Shown: positions 17,535 through 26,432 of the stretch, one piece after another | Layout: each line of letters begins with the position of its first letter | Position numbering within the stretch: position 1 is the first letter of the stretch | Origin: MR-S7 sp000400995 | Lineage (GTDB): Bacteria > Pseudomonadota > Gammaproteobacteria > Burkholderiales > Burkholderiaceae_C | DNA: 64,000 bases | Assembly (NCBI RefSeq): GCF_045291395.1 | Contig: NZ_CP152342.1 | Location: 1,302,001 to 1,366,000 of the forward strand | Reading direction: 5' to 3' | Made by a program: the position numbers and the translations under genes | The notes under the pieces: generated by a model | The model's database searches: none | What the model was told of the DNA's origin: nothing | The model's input: only the letters and a program-made list of their open reading frames with translations

Positions 17535-18995
17535 ATGACCCGATCCCGCACCAAGACCGGCACCCGTGCCGGGATGGGCGATTCCGCCACTCGGGCGCGC
17601 TCGCTGGTCAATAGGCTGTCCAGCGAGGTCCTGCGCCGCATTCACGAGGGCGCGCTGCCGGTGGGGACGCGCCTGCCTTCCGTGCGGGGATACGCCAAGG
17701 AGTGCGGCGTCAGCAACGAGACCGTGCTGCGCGTGTACGACAATCTGGTGGCCCTCGGGTACCTGGAAGCGCGCCGAGGGGCGGGCTTCTTCGTCGTGCG
17801 CAACCGGATCGAATCGGATACACCCCGTGCGGCCTGGTCCGGTAATCTCAGGCCGGACGAGGCGTGGCTGCGTGTCCTGTTCGAGAGCGGCGCAGACAGC
17901 ACGGGCCTGGGATCTGGACTTCTGCCCGCTGACTGGCTGGACCAGCCAGCCATCGGCAAGGCGCTTCAAACTCTCTCGGCAGGTCCGGCCCAGTTCCTTT
18001 CGGGCTACGCGGATCCAGGTGGATACTGGCCGTTGCGGGAACAGCTGCGGCTGAAACTGCATGAGCAGGGCATCCCGGCGAAGTCGTCGCAGATCATCAC
18101 AACGGCAGGGGCCACCGATGCGCTGCACCTCACCATCTGGGCGAACTTCTTTCCCAGGAACTACGTCCTTGCCGAAGACCCGGGGCCGTTCCTGCAGATC
18201 CAGAGAATCCTGGCCGGCGGCATGGAGGTCATGCGCGTACCGCGCCTCGAGGACGGGCCGGACCTGGAGGCCTTGCAGGCGGCATGCGAGAAGCACAAGC
18301 CGCGCGCGTTCTTCTGCAGCTCCGTGATGCAGAACCCCACGTCGACCAGCCTGACCCCTTACAAGGCCCATCAGGTCCTGAAGATCGCCGAAGCCCACGA
18401 CCTGCTGATCATCGATGACGACACCTATGGGGATCTGCTACCGCCGGCCGCGGCCGGCAGCGTGGGGCGCCTGGCGGCCCTGGACCAACTGGACCGGGTG
18501 ATCCATATCGGCAGCTTCTCCAAGACGGTGGCGCCCGGCCTGCGTTCCGGTTTCCTGGCGGCCAGCCCTCGACAGATCGAGCGCATCTTGCTCTATCGCA
18601 CAGTCGGGGCCATTCATGGCACCCCGCTGACCGACCTGTTGATGCACCACCTGTTGGCGAGCGGACGGTACCGGTCCCATTGCGAGGCCGTGCGCACACG
18701 GCTGGATGCAGCGCGCGGCCCGGTACAGGACGCCCTTGCTGCGCTGGGGTGCCGCATTGCGCCCATGGCGTCCGGCATGTATCTCTGGGCCTCTCTGGGG
18801 CCAGGGGTCGACGCCCTCGCAGTGTCCCGGAAACTGGCTCCCTTGGGTATCCAAACCGCGCCGGGTCCCGTGTTCTCCCGCGCGCCAGAGCACACCTCGC
18901 ACATGAGGTTCAATGTCGCGTTCGCCGAGACCAGCACGGACTGGGCGAAACCGCTGGCCGAAGCCATCGAGGCATCCAGAATGCCTAGCCCTTAG
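17535..18995 (+). CDS. MocR-type regulator (GntR helix-turn-helix plus aminotransferase-like domain)
   Basis: The 486-residue protein has an N-terminal GntR winged helix (LPSVRGYAKECGVSNETVLRVYDNL, about 50-90) and a fold-type-I aminotransferase-like domain with the PLP lysine in GSFSKTVAPGLRSGF. Such proteins sense PLP or amino compounds and regulate divergent genes. GGAGACCT before the ATG is a good ribosome site. It is divergent from the TonB receptor operon, its most likely target. It is one of three MocR genes in the window. Confidence 0.9.
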   Translation: MTRSRTKTGTRAGMGDSATRARSLVNRLSSEVLRRIHEGALPVGTRLPSVRGYAKECGVSNETVLRVYDNLVALGYLEARRGAGFFVVRNRIESDTPRAAWSGNLRPDEAWLRVLFESGADSTGLGSGLLPADWLDQPAIGKALQTLSAGPAQFLSGYADPGGYWPLREQLRLKLHEQGIPAKSSQIITTAGATDALHLTIWANFFPRNYVLAEDPGPFLQIQRILAGGMEVMRVPRLEDGPDLEALQAACEKHKPRAFFCSSVMQNPTSTSLTPYKAHQVLKIAEAHDLLIIDDDTYGDLLPPAAAGSVGRLAALDQLDRVIHIGSFSKTVAPGLRSGFLAASPRQIERILLYRTVGAIHGTPLTDLLMHHLLASGRYRSHCEAVRTRLDAARGPVQDALAALGCRIAPMASGMYLWASLGPGVDALAVSRKLAPLGIQTAPGPVFSRAPEHTSHMRFNVAFAETSTDWAKPLAEAIEASRMPSP

Positions 18996-19067
18996 CGGTT
19001 GTTCCCCGCTACTTGGTGGGTTGGGCATGGTCGCCAATCCCGTCTCAGGGATCTGCAACAAGCAACG

Positions 19068-19331
19068 CTAGCGCGGCTCGCGCATCAACCGCGCCGCCAG
19101 CGTCTCCCAGGCCTTCATGGCCTCGACCTGGGCACTGTCCATCTCGCTGCGGATCTCGGTCACCGTTTCCAGGTGGCCCGCTTCGGCTTCTTCCCAGATG
19201 AAGTAGCGGCGCAGCCGGTGCGGCTCGCCCTGGGCGAACACGATGGTCCCGAACAGGGCCGGATCGCGGTCTGGGAAAGGATTGTGGTCCAGGCCCAGGA
19301 ACACCGTTGGCAGGAGGATGGACCACCTCAA
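19068..19331 (-). pseudogene. Fragment of an unknown small protein
   Basis: An 87-codon frame ending in TVFLGLDHN...RRYFIWEEAEAGHLETVTEIR looks like real coding sequence, and resembles small hypothetical proteins often found on mobile DNA (from memory, unverified). The first residues do not look like a natural N-terminus and no ribosome site precedes it, so it is probably 5'-truncated. The gap around it (18996-19387) holds nothing else I recognise. Confidence 0.4.
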
Positions 19332-19387
19332 CTCACGTCGCTACACACCACGCGGCCGCGTAGCACTCGCGTCCTAAAGTGATTGCA

Positions 19388-20314
19388 CTAGGCCCATACC
19401 GTTTCGAGCGCGCCCCAGGCGGCAGCGATGACCGGTTCTGCCATGCGCTCGGCCCGGCAGACAAAGCTTAGCTCGCAGTCGAGTGACACGCGGTCGGCGA
19501 CGGCCAGGCCCCGGGCCTGCGCCTCGCGGATCGCGATCGAATCGCGCACCAGCGACAGGCCCACGCCGCTGCGCACCAAGTCGAGCATTGAGGCCTCCTG
19601 GTCGACCAGCGCCACGCGACGCGGCTCGAGGCCAGTGACAGAACCGGACCCGAACACGCGGCGCTGCAGGCGGTTGTGCACGCTGGACGGCGGCGTGCCC
19701 AGCCATGGCAGCGCCGCCAGGGCCTTCCAGTCTTTGCCGCGCACCTGCGGCCCCCAGCCTTTGGGCGCGAGCACGCGGTAGGTGAAGCGCGTGAGCACCT
19801 TGCGCGCCCAGGGCGCCCCTACTGGATCGTCGGGCAGGTCGAGGAAGAAGCCCACGTCGAGCTGGCCGCTGTCGATGAGGGCCAGGACCTCGCCGCTCAT
19901 GTTCTGGTGCAGCACCGTGTCGATCTGCGGGCTCGACTCGACCAGGTGGTGCAGAAAGCTCCCCAGGCGCGTGAACTCGGGGTCGAGGATCGTCCCGATG
20001 CGCAGGCTTCCGCGCACCGCTGTGTGGAGCGCGGCCGCGGCGCTGGCGAACTCGCCCAGCCCGGCAAGCGCCTTGTCGGCCAGCGGCAGCAGCGCGGCGC
20101 CGTCGGGTGTCAGTGCCATGCCTTGCGGCGTGCGCTGGAACAGCTTGAGCCCGGTGACCTCGGCCAGGGCCTTGAGTTGCAAGCTGACTGCGGGCTGGCT
20201 CAGGTGCAGCCGTTCGGCCGCGCGCGACACGTTGCCCTCGCGCGCCACGATGGTGAAGGCGCGCAGGGCCTGGGGGTCGACGGGCAGATGAGGCCGGGAC
20301 GGCATGTCTACCAT
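19388..20314 (-). CDS. LysR-family regulator, likely of the adjacent mmsA-GMC oxidoreductase unit
   Basis: A 308-residue LysR protein with the N-terminal helix-turn-helix ALRAFTIVAREGNVSRAAERLHLSQPAVSLQLKALAE (about 16-50) and a LysR-substrate domain. A start at 20305 (MPSRPHL) is equally possible. It is divergent from mmsA copy 2, with a 90-nt shared promoter region containing ATTGGGCAATTTTT-type sequence. The same arrangement (LysR, mmsA, GMC dehydrogenase) controls 3-hydroxypropionate degradation in Pseudomonas denitrificans as I recall it, so it may be the 3-hydroxypropionate sensor. Confidence 0.85.
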   Translation of the reverse strand: MVDMPSRPHLPVDPQALRAFTIVAREGNVSRAAERLHLSQPAVSLQLKALAEVTGLKLFQRTPQGMALTPDGAALLPLADKALAGLGEFASAAAALHTAVRGSLRIGTILDPEFTRLGSFLHHLVESSPQIDTVLHQNMSGEVLALIDSGQLDVGFFLDLPDDPVGAPWARKVLTRFTYRVLAPKGWGPQVRGKDWKALAALPWLGTPPSSVHNRLQRRVFGSGSVTGLEPRRVALVDQEASMLDLVRSGVGLSLVRDSIAIREAQARGLAVADRVSLDCELSFVCRAERMAEPVIAAAWGALETVWA

Positions 20315-20403
20315 TATTTGTGATCCTTATTGAATATTGGGCAATTTTTCATTGGATTTATTCGTTTTTCCTGTTGAAACTAACGGCTTTACAGGAGACC
20401 ATT

Positions 20404-21927
20404 ATGAGCATTTCCAATATTAATCACTTCATCGGCGGTGCGGTGGTTACGGGCACCTCGACCCGTGCGCAGGACATCACCAACCCCGCCACTGGCCGTG
20501 TGACTGGCCGCGTGGCGCTGGCCAATCGCGCTGACGTGGATGCTGCTGTGGCCGCCGCGCAGGCGGCCTTCCCCAGGTGGGCCGATACGCCGCCGATCCG
20601 CCGAGCCCGCGTGCTGTTCAAGTTTCTGGAATTGCTCAACCGCTACAAGGATGAACTCGCCCATGCGATCACCGCCGAGCACGGCAAGGTGTTCACCGAT
20701 GCGCAGGGTGAGGTCACGCGTGGCATCGAAATCGTCGAGTTCGCCACGGGCATCCCGCAGCTGCTCAAGAGCGACTTCACCGACCAGGTCTCCACCAACA
20801 TCGACAACTGGACGCTGCGCCAGCCGCTCGGCGTGGTGGCGGGCGTGACGCCCTTCAATTTCCCGGTGATGGTGCCGGCCTGGATGTTCCCGGTGGCCAT
20901 CGCGGCGGGCAACACCTTCGTGCTCAAGCCCAGTCCGATCGACCCCACGCCCTCACTGCTGTTCGCCGACCTGCTCAAGCAGGCTGGCCTGCCCGATGGT
21001 GTGTTCAACGTCGTGCAGGGCGACAAGGAGGCGGTGGACGCGCTGATCGAACACCCCGACGTGCGGGCCGTCAGCTTCGTCGGTTCTACACCGATCGCCA
21101 ATTACATCTACGAGTCCGGCGCGAAGCACGGCAAGCGCGTGCAGGCCCTGGGCGGTGCGAAGAACCATTTGGTGGTCTTGCCCGACGCCGATCTCGACCA
21201 GGTGGTGGACGCGCTGATCGGCGCAGCCTACGGCTCCGCCGGCGAGCGCTGCATGGCGATCTCGGTGGCAGTGCTGGTGGGCGACGTGGCCGACCGTGTC
21301 GTACCCAAGCTCGTCGAGCGCACCCACAACCTCAAGGTGCTCGACGGTGAGGACCTCACGGCCGAGATGGGGCCGATCGTCTCGCGCGCCGCGCACGAGC
21401 GAATCAGCAATTACATCGCGCTGGGCGTGCAGGAAGGTGCGCAACTGCTGGTGGATGGCCGCGGCTTCGACGGCAAGGCCGCCGGCGCGGGCACGCGCAC
21501 CGATACCTCGGGCGGTTTCTGGCTGGGCGGTACGCTGTTCGACCACGTGACGCCCGAGATGCGCATCTACAAGGAAGAGATCTTCGGTCCCGTGCTGGCC
21601 GTGGTGCGCGTCAACGACTTCGCCGAAGCGGTGAACCTCATCAACGCCCACGAGTTTGGCAACGGCGTGAGCATCTACACGCGTGACGGGCACGCGGCGC
21701 GCGAGTTCGGCCGCCGTATCCAGGTAGGCATGGTCGGTATCAACGTGCCGATCCCGGTGCCGATGGCGTGGCACGGCTTCGGCGGTTGGAAGAAGAGCCT
21801 GTTCGGCGACACCCATGCCTATGGCGAGGAGGGGGTGCGCTTCTACACCAAGCAGAAGTCCATCATGCAGCGCTGGCCCCAGAGCATTGCCAAGGGCGCC
21901 GAGTTCGCCATGCCTACGGCCAAGTAA
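20404..21927 (+). CDS. mmsA: CoA-acylating methylmalonate-semialdehyde dehydrogenase (copy 2)
   Basis: The 507-residue protein is a close paralog of copy 1, sharing long identical stretches around SDFTDQVSTNIDNWTLRQPL and the catalytic GSAGERCMAIS. ACAGGAGACC precedes ATG 20404; the frame extends to 20320 but without a ribosome site. It is followed after 89 nt by a GMC oxidoreductase and preceded by a divergent LysR gene. Together they fit conversion of 3-hydroxypropionate to malonate semialdehyde and then acetyl-CoA. Why two near-duplicate copies exist 19 kb apart is unclear; distinct induction is likely. Confidence 0.95.
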   Translation: MSISNINHFIGGAVVTGTSTRAQDITNPATGRVTGRVALANRADVDAAVAAAQAAFPRWADTPPIRRARVLFKFLELLNRYKDELAHAITAEHGKVFTDAQGEVTRGIEIVEFATGIPQLLKSDFTDQVSTNIDNWTLRQPLGVVAGVTPFNFPVMVPAWMFPVAIAAGNTFVLKPSPIDPTPSLLFADLLKQAGLPDGVFNVVQGDKEAVDALIEHPDVRAVSFVGSTPIANYIYESGAKHGKRVQALGGAKNHLVVLPDADLDQVVDALIGAAYGSAGERCMAISVAVLVGDVADRVVPKLVERTHNLKVLDGEDLTAEMGPIVSRAAHERISNYIALGVQEGAQLLVDGRGFDGKAAGAGTRTDTSGGFWLGGTLFDHVTPEMRIYKEEIFGPVLAVVRVNDFAEAVNLINAHEFGNGVSIYTRDGHAAREFGRRIQVGMVGINVPIPVPMAWHGFGGWKKSLFGDTHAYGEEGVRFYTKQKSIMQRWPQSIAKGAEFAMPTAK

Positions 21928-22016
21928 GGCTTTCCGGCGCGTCGACAGTGCTTGCTTCCGTTCATGGGAGCGGCGCAGTGGCATCAACAAGAAAATGACA
22001 TGGAAGCGAGACAAGC

Positions 22017-23678
22017 GTGAGCACGAACACCAGCTTCGACTACATTGTCATCGGCGCCGGTTCGGCCGGTTGCCTGATGGCCAATCGCCTATCGGCCAAC
22101 CCGCACAAACGGGTGTTGCTCATCGAGGCTGGGGGCAAGGACGACTACCACTGGATCCATATCCCGGTGGGTTATCTCTACTGCATTGGCAACCCGCGCA
22201 CCGACTGGTGCTACCAGACCGAGCCGGACACCGGCCTGAACGGCCGCACGCTGCGCTACCCGCGCGGCAAGACGCTGGGTGGCAGCTCCAGCATCAACGG
22301 CATGATCTATATGCGCGGCCAGGCACGTGACTACGACCAATGGGCCGAATTCACCGGAGACGACACCTGGTGCTGGGATCAGGTCCTGCCTGCCTTCAAG
22401 CGCCATGAGAACCACTTCCTGGGCGACGAGGAAAATGCTGCCAAGCGCGACGCTGCTTTTTCGGACTTCCATGGCCACGGTGGCGAATGGCGTGTGGAGA
22501 ATCAGCGGTTGCGTTGGGATATCCTCGACGCCTTCGCCGAGGCCGCGCAGCAGGCGGGAATCCCGGCCACAGCCGATTTCAACCGGGGCGACAATGAGGG
22601 AGTGGGGTACTTCCAGGTGAACCAGAAGGCAGGTTGGCGCTGGAACACGGCCAAGGCTTTTCTGCGGCCGACTTGTCACACCCGGCCGAACTTCGCGCTT
22701 TGGAGCAAGGCGCAGGTCACGCGCCTACTCACACAATGCGAGGCCGATGGCAGCGTACGTTGTACCGGGGTGGAGGTCTGGGACGGCAAGCAGCAGGTGT
22801 CGGTGAATGCCGCCGAGGAGGTGGTGCTGTGTGCGGGGGCAATTGGCTCACCACAACTGCTGCAACTGTCTGGGATCGGCCCGGCCGCACTGTTGCGCCA
22901 GCATGGTATTGAGGTGGTTTCCGACTTGCCCGGCGTGGGGGCGAACCTACAGGACCACTTGCAGATTCGCACGGTCTTCAAGATCAACGGAGCGGACACA
23001 CTCAACGTGCTGGCCTCTACGCTTATAGGCAAGACCCGCATCGGGCTTGAATACCTGTTCAAGCGCAGCGGACCGATGAGCATGTCGCCGTCGCAGCTCG
23101 GAGCGTTCACCCGAAGTGATCCGGGCCAGCGCTACCCCAACCTCGAATACCACGTACAGCCGCTCAGCTTGGATGCTTTCGGCGACCCGCTGCACGCTTT
23201 CCCCGCATTCACTGCAAGCGTGTGCAATCTCAACCCGACCAGCCGCGGCACGGTGCAGATTCGAAGCCATGATCCTCAGGTGGCGCCGGCCATCGCGCCC
23301 AACTATCTCAGCACGGCCGAGGACCGCCGCGTCGCGGCCGATAGCCTGCGCGTGACGCGCCGTATCGTGTCGCAGCCTGCACTCGCCCCTTATCGACCCG
23401 AAGAGTTCAAGCCCGGGCGCCAGTACCAAACCGATGAGGAACTCGCACGGCTGGCTGGCGACATCGCCAGCACTATCTTTCACCCTGTGGGCACTACTAC
23501 GATGGGGCGTGCAGACGACCCCGCAGCAGTGGTCGACAGCCACTTGCGCGTGCGCGGCGTTGCCGGACTGCGTGTGGTTGATGCGGGCGTGATGCCAACT
23601 ATTGTTAGTGGCAATACCAATAGTCCAACGCTCATGATCGCAGAGAAGGCCGCGAGTTGGATTCTTGCTGGACAATAG
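22017..23678 (+). CDS. hpdH: GMC-family alcohol dehydrogenase, probable 3-hydroxypropionate dehydrogenase
   Basis: A 553-residue flavoenzyme of the choline-dehydrogenase group: FAD-binding YIVIGAGSAGCLMANRLS at residue 10, GMC signature GRTLRYPRGKTLGGSSSING, second GMC signature GAIGSPQLLQLSGIG, and the C-terminal catalytic histidine region FHPVGTTTMG. It starts with GTG at 22017 after GGAAGCGAG. Neighbours are mmsA and a LysR gene. GMC enzymes in this context oxidise 3-hydroxypropionate or 3-hydroxyisobutyrate, which supports the name, but other short alcohols are possible. Confidence 0.8.
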   Translation: MSTNTSFDYIVIGAGSAGCLMANRLSANPHKRVLLIEAGGKDDYHWIHIPVGYLYCIGNPRTDWCYQTEPDTGLNGRTLRYPRGKTLGGSSSINGMIYMRGQARDYDQWAEFTGDDTWCWDQVLPAFKRHENHFLGDEENAAKRDAAFSDFHGHGGEWRVENQRLRWDILDAFAEAAQQAGIPATADFNRGDNEGVGYFQVNQKAGWRWNTAKAFLRPTCHTRPNFALWSKAQVTRLLTQCEADGSVRCTGVEVWDGKQQVSVNAAEEVVLCAGAIGSPQLLQLSGIGPAALLRQHGIEVVSDLPGVGANLQDHLQIRTVFKINGADTLNVLASTLIGKTRIGLEYLFKRSGPMSMSPSQLGAFTRSDPGQRYPNLEYHVQPLSLDAFGDPLHAFPAFTASVCNLNPTSRGTVQIRSHDPQVAPAIAPNYLSTAEDRRVAADSLRVTRRIVSQPALAPYRPEEFKPGRQYQTDEELARLAGDIASTIFHPVGTTTMGRADDPAAVVDSHLRVRGVAGLRVVDAGVMPTIVSGNTNSPTLMIAEKAASWILAGQ

Positions 23679-23825
23679 GGAGTCGGAGTGGAGTAGACCA
23701 TGACAAGGGCCGGCTTTTATCGATCGGTGGTCCTCCGCGCAGCAGACACAATCCGGTGACAGGGAAGAACGCTGGCAGCCATAGATAATGGTGGTGGAAG
23801 ATGCGAGTGATAGGGTGTTGCAGGC

Positions 23826-25385
23826 TTAGAGGAGAGTTGATGGCCCGCGGATTCTCATCGCTAAGCCAGCTCGCTTGCGGGCCTGCGGCGTTGGTGGGGA
23901 AGACGCTGCAGCAATGATGGCTGCGAGCCGCTTCGCGGCGCTCATGATTTGCTCCGTTGGGAATGCTCCCAGGCCCAGCACCAGGCCAGAGCGCCGGTTG
24001 TTTTGCGCACACATGGGCGACAGCGGGCGAACCGCCACGCCAGCGCGGGCTGCTTCGATGGCGACGGCTTCGTCGTCGATATGCGGGGCCAGCCAGAGCA
24101 CCGAGTGCATGCCTTGGTCGCTGGGTTGCAGCCATGCTAAGTCACTGGGAAGCACATCTTCTAGGATCTGCGAGAGCTGGGTGCGACATTCCGCGTAGAC
24201 GCCACGGATGCGTCGGATGTGCCGGTCCAGATGACCCTCTCCGATGAAGGCCGAAAGCACATGCTGGTCCGCGCTTGGCGGGTGCCGATCCAGCAGGGCG
24301 CGTGCACCGCAGAATGCATCGACGAGGCGCGGTGGGACGATGGCGTAGCCCAGCCGCAACGAGGGGAAGAGGATCTTGCTGAAGGTTCCGAGGTAGATGA
24401 CGCGATCCGGATCAAGGCCCTGCAGCGACGGGAAGGGGTGCCCGGCGTATCGCAACTCGCTGTCGTAGTCGTCCTCCACGACCCAAGCTGCGTTGGAACG
24501 CGCCCAATGCAGCAACGCATTGCGCCGGGCCATGCTCATAGGCATGCCCAGCGGATACTGATGCGATGGGGTAACGAAGGCGGCCCGCGCGTCGGGCTGT
24601 AGTCGCAAGCCAGCTTCGATGTCCATGCCTTCGGCATCTACCGGAACGCGAACCATGCGGCCCTTGGGCTCCAGGGTTTCCAGGATCGCTGTGATCCCTC
24701 GATAGGCTGGATCCTCCACCCAGGCCGTATCCTCGCTTCCGAGCAGTACCAGGCAGGCAAGATACAGGCCCTGCTGTGTGCCCGTTGTCACGATGATTTG
24801 TTCAGGCTCGCAGTGAACCGAGCGTGATCGCCGGACGTAGTCGGCGATCGCCTTGCGTAAGGGGAGGACGCCCTGGGGATCGCCGTATCCGTCTGGGGCG
24901 CCTTTCCCATGTGAGCGAATGCGATTGCCAAGGCGACGCCACACAAGACCAGGTGCTGCCGGACCCACGGGCACTGAAATGGCGAATGGCACGGGCGGCA
25001 ACGGCATGAACTGCCGGGCAACCTGAGCAAAGGCGCTGGCTGGAGACGGTAGCGGCGGCTGCTTGCCCCGCATAGATCCTTTGCGTGGTCCAGATGGCGT
25101 GCGCTGCGTACCGGCCAGGGATAGTGCGACTCGGGTACTGGCGCCCGGGCGGGAGTCAAGGAAGCCTTCCGCTTGCAGCTGTTCGAACGCTTCAACAACC
25201 GTACCGCGTGCAACACCTAAGGATTTAGCGAGAGCCCGTGTCGAGGGTAGCAATTCGCCGGGTTTGATATCCCCGCCTCTAACGGCTTCGCGCAGCTTTT
25301 GTGCCAGTTGGCGACCCAGAGGGCCGGCGTTGCGATCCAACTCGCCGATCGACGGTATATGAGGGGACTTGGCGGTCCTTGCCAT
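23826..25385 (-). CDS. MocR/PdxR-like regulator
   Basis: The 519-residue protein joins a GntR helix-turn-helix (LPSTRALAKSLGVARGTVVEAFEQLQAEG, about 45-75) to an aminotransferase-like domain with PLP lysine in LGTFSKILFPSLRLGY. The start at 25385 (MARTAKSP) follows AGGACCAG; a longer frame to 25457 runs through the operator and is rejected. It is divergent from the rubredoxin operon with CTGGACC repeats between, typical of MocR binding regions. It likely controls either itself or the rubredoxin-reductase genes. Confidence 0.88.
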   Translation of the reverse strand: MARTAKSPHIPSIGELDRNAGPLGRQLAQKLREAVRGGDIKPGELLPSTRALAKSLGVARGTVVEAFEQLQAEGFLDSRPGASTRVALSLAGTQRTPSGPRKGSMRGKQPPLPSPASAFAQVARQFMPLPPVPFAISVPVGPAAPGLVWRRLGNRIRSHGKGAPDGYGDPQGVLPLRKAIADYVRRSRSVHCEPEQIIVTTGTQQGLYLACLVLLGSEDTAWVEDPAYRGITAILETLEPKGRMVRVPVDAEGMDIEAGLRLQPDARAAFVTPSHQYPLGMPMSMARRNALLHWARSNAAWVVEDDYDSELRYAGHPFPSLQGLDPDRVIYLGTFSKILFPSLRLGYAIVPPRLVDAFCGARALLDRHPPSADQHVLSAFIGEGHLDRHIRRIRGVYAECRTQLSQILEDVLPSDLAWLQPSDQGMHSVLWLAPHIDDEAVAIEAARAGVAVRPLSPMCAQNNRRSGLVLGLGAFPTEQIMSAAKRLAAIIAAASSPPTPQARKRAGLAMRIRGPSTLL

Positions 25386-25390
25386 TTTTT

Positions 25391-25440
25391 CTGGTCCTGA
25401 AAAATAGACGGAAACTGGACCAGTTATGTAATCCAGTCCA
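25391..25440. promoter_or_regulatory. Probable MocR operator
   Basis: Three related blocks occur: TCTGGTCC near 25390-25397, the perfect palindrome ACTGGACCAGT at 25414-25424, and ATCCAGTCCA at 25431-25440. CTGGWCC-type half-sites in such arrays are common in divergent regions of MocR genes. They lie just before the regulator start and about 70 nt before rubredoxin. Confidence 0.55.
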
Positions 25441-25505
25441 AGTGATACTAACGGCAATCGCAGGCCTGCTCAACCGCCTGCCCAACAACAAACAGCAAGG
25501 ACCCC

Positions 25506-25706
25506 ATGGCTGACCCTGAGGAGACAACAAGTACCGCTGTATTTAAGAGCTGGCTCTGTGTGCTGTGCGGTTTCGTGTACCACGAACAGGAAGGACTGCC
25601 CGACGAAGGCATCGCGCCGGGAACCCGCTGGGCAGATGTGCCCGACGACTGGGTCTGTCCTGAATGCGGTGCTGGCAAAAGCGATTTCGAGCTGGTCGAG
25701 ATCTAG
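25506..25706 (+). CDS. Rubredoxin
   Basis: A 66-residue electron carrier with the two metal-binding loops CVLCGFVY and CPECGAGK and the aromatic-rich DDWVCPEC segment. Length and motif spacing are canonical. It would pass electrons from the FAD reductase at 26433 to an oxygenase or peroxide/oxygen-scavenging partner that is not seen nearby. It is the first gene of a five- or six-gene same-strand run, divergent from a MocR regulator. Confidence 0.93.
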   Translation: MADPEETTSTAVFKSWLCVLCGFVYHEQEGLPDEGIAPGTRWADVPDDWVCPECGAGKSDFELVEI

Positions 25707-25761
25707 CCGTTTGAGCCAGATCCGGCGCAAGAACCTTCTGATTCCCTACTAGAGCACCGAT

Positions 25762-26403
25762 ATGTACGTTCCTCCCCATTTCGACGAATCGCGGCCCGAA
25801 GTGCTGCATGACATCATTGCCAAGCATTCGCTCGGCATTCTTTTCACCCATGGCGAGAGCGGTCTGGATGCCAACCACCTTCCATTCGAGCTGAATCCGA
25901 AGGAGGGTGCCCAGGGCGTGCTCCATTCTCACGTGGCGCGCAACAACCCTGTGTGGCAAGACATCGCCAGCGGAGACGAAGTGCTTGTGGTCTTCCGCGC
26001 TGCGGATGCCTACATCTCGCCGCAGTGGTTTCCCAGTAAGCACGAGTTCCACAAGCAGGTGCCGAGCTGGAACTACATCGTGGTGCATGCCTACGGGAGA
26101 GCGACCATCCGCGACGACGAGCGCTACGTTCGTGGCATGGTCGCGCGCCTTACCCGAACCCACGAGGCGAGCCAGCCGGTACCGTGGAAGATGACGGACG
26201 GTCCTAAGGACTACATCGACATGATGCTCAAGGCCATCGTCGGTATCGAGATCGAAGTCACGCGCTGGGTCGGCAAGGCCAAACTGAGCCAGAACAAGGA
26301 AGTCCGCGATATCCAAAGCGCCGGAGAAGCGTTGAAGGCGAAGGACGAACACCTGATCGGCGACGCCATGGTGGCCGCCGCCGCCGTCAAGGCCGGGCAG
26401 TAG
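25762..26403 (+). CDS. PaiB-type FMN-binding protein
   Basis: The 213-residue protein begins MYVPPHFDESRPEVLHDII and contains WFPSKHEFHKQVPSWNY, the flavin-binding signature of the PaiB (FMN-binding, formerly 'negative transcriptional regulator') family. Many members are flavin or heme-related oxidoreductases rather than DNA binders. It lies between rubredoxin and a rubredoxin reductase-like gene, so an electron-transfer or flavin role is more likely here than transcription control. Confidence 0.85.
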   Translation: MYVPPHFDESRPEVLHDIIAKHSLGILFTHGESGLDANHLPFELNPKEGAQGVLHSHVARNNPVWQDIASGDEVLVVFRAADAYISPQWFPSKHEFHKQVPSWNYIVVHAYGRATIRDDERYVRGMVARLTRTHEASQPVPWKMTDGPKDYIDMMLKAIVGIEIEVTRWVGKAKLSQNKEVRDIQSAGEALKAKDEHLIGDAMVAAAAVKAGQ

Positions 26404-26432
26404 TCCAGAACCGCCGCGCCGAGGAACGAAAG

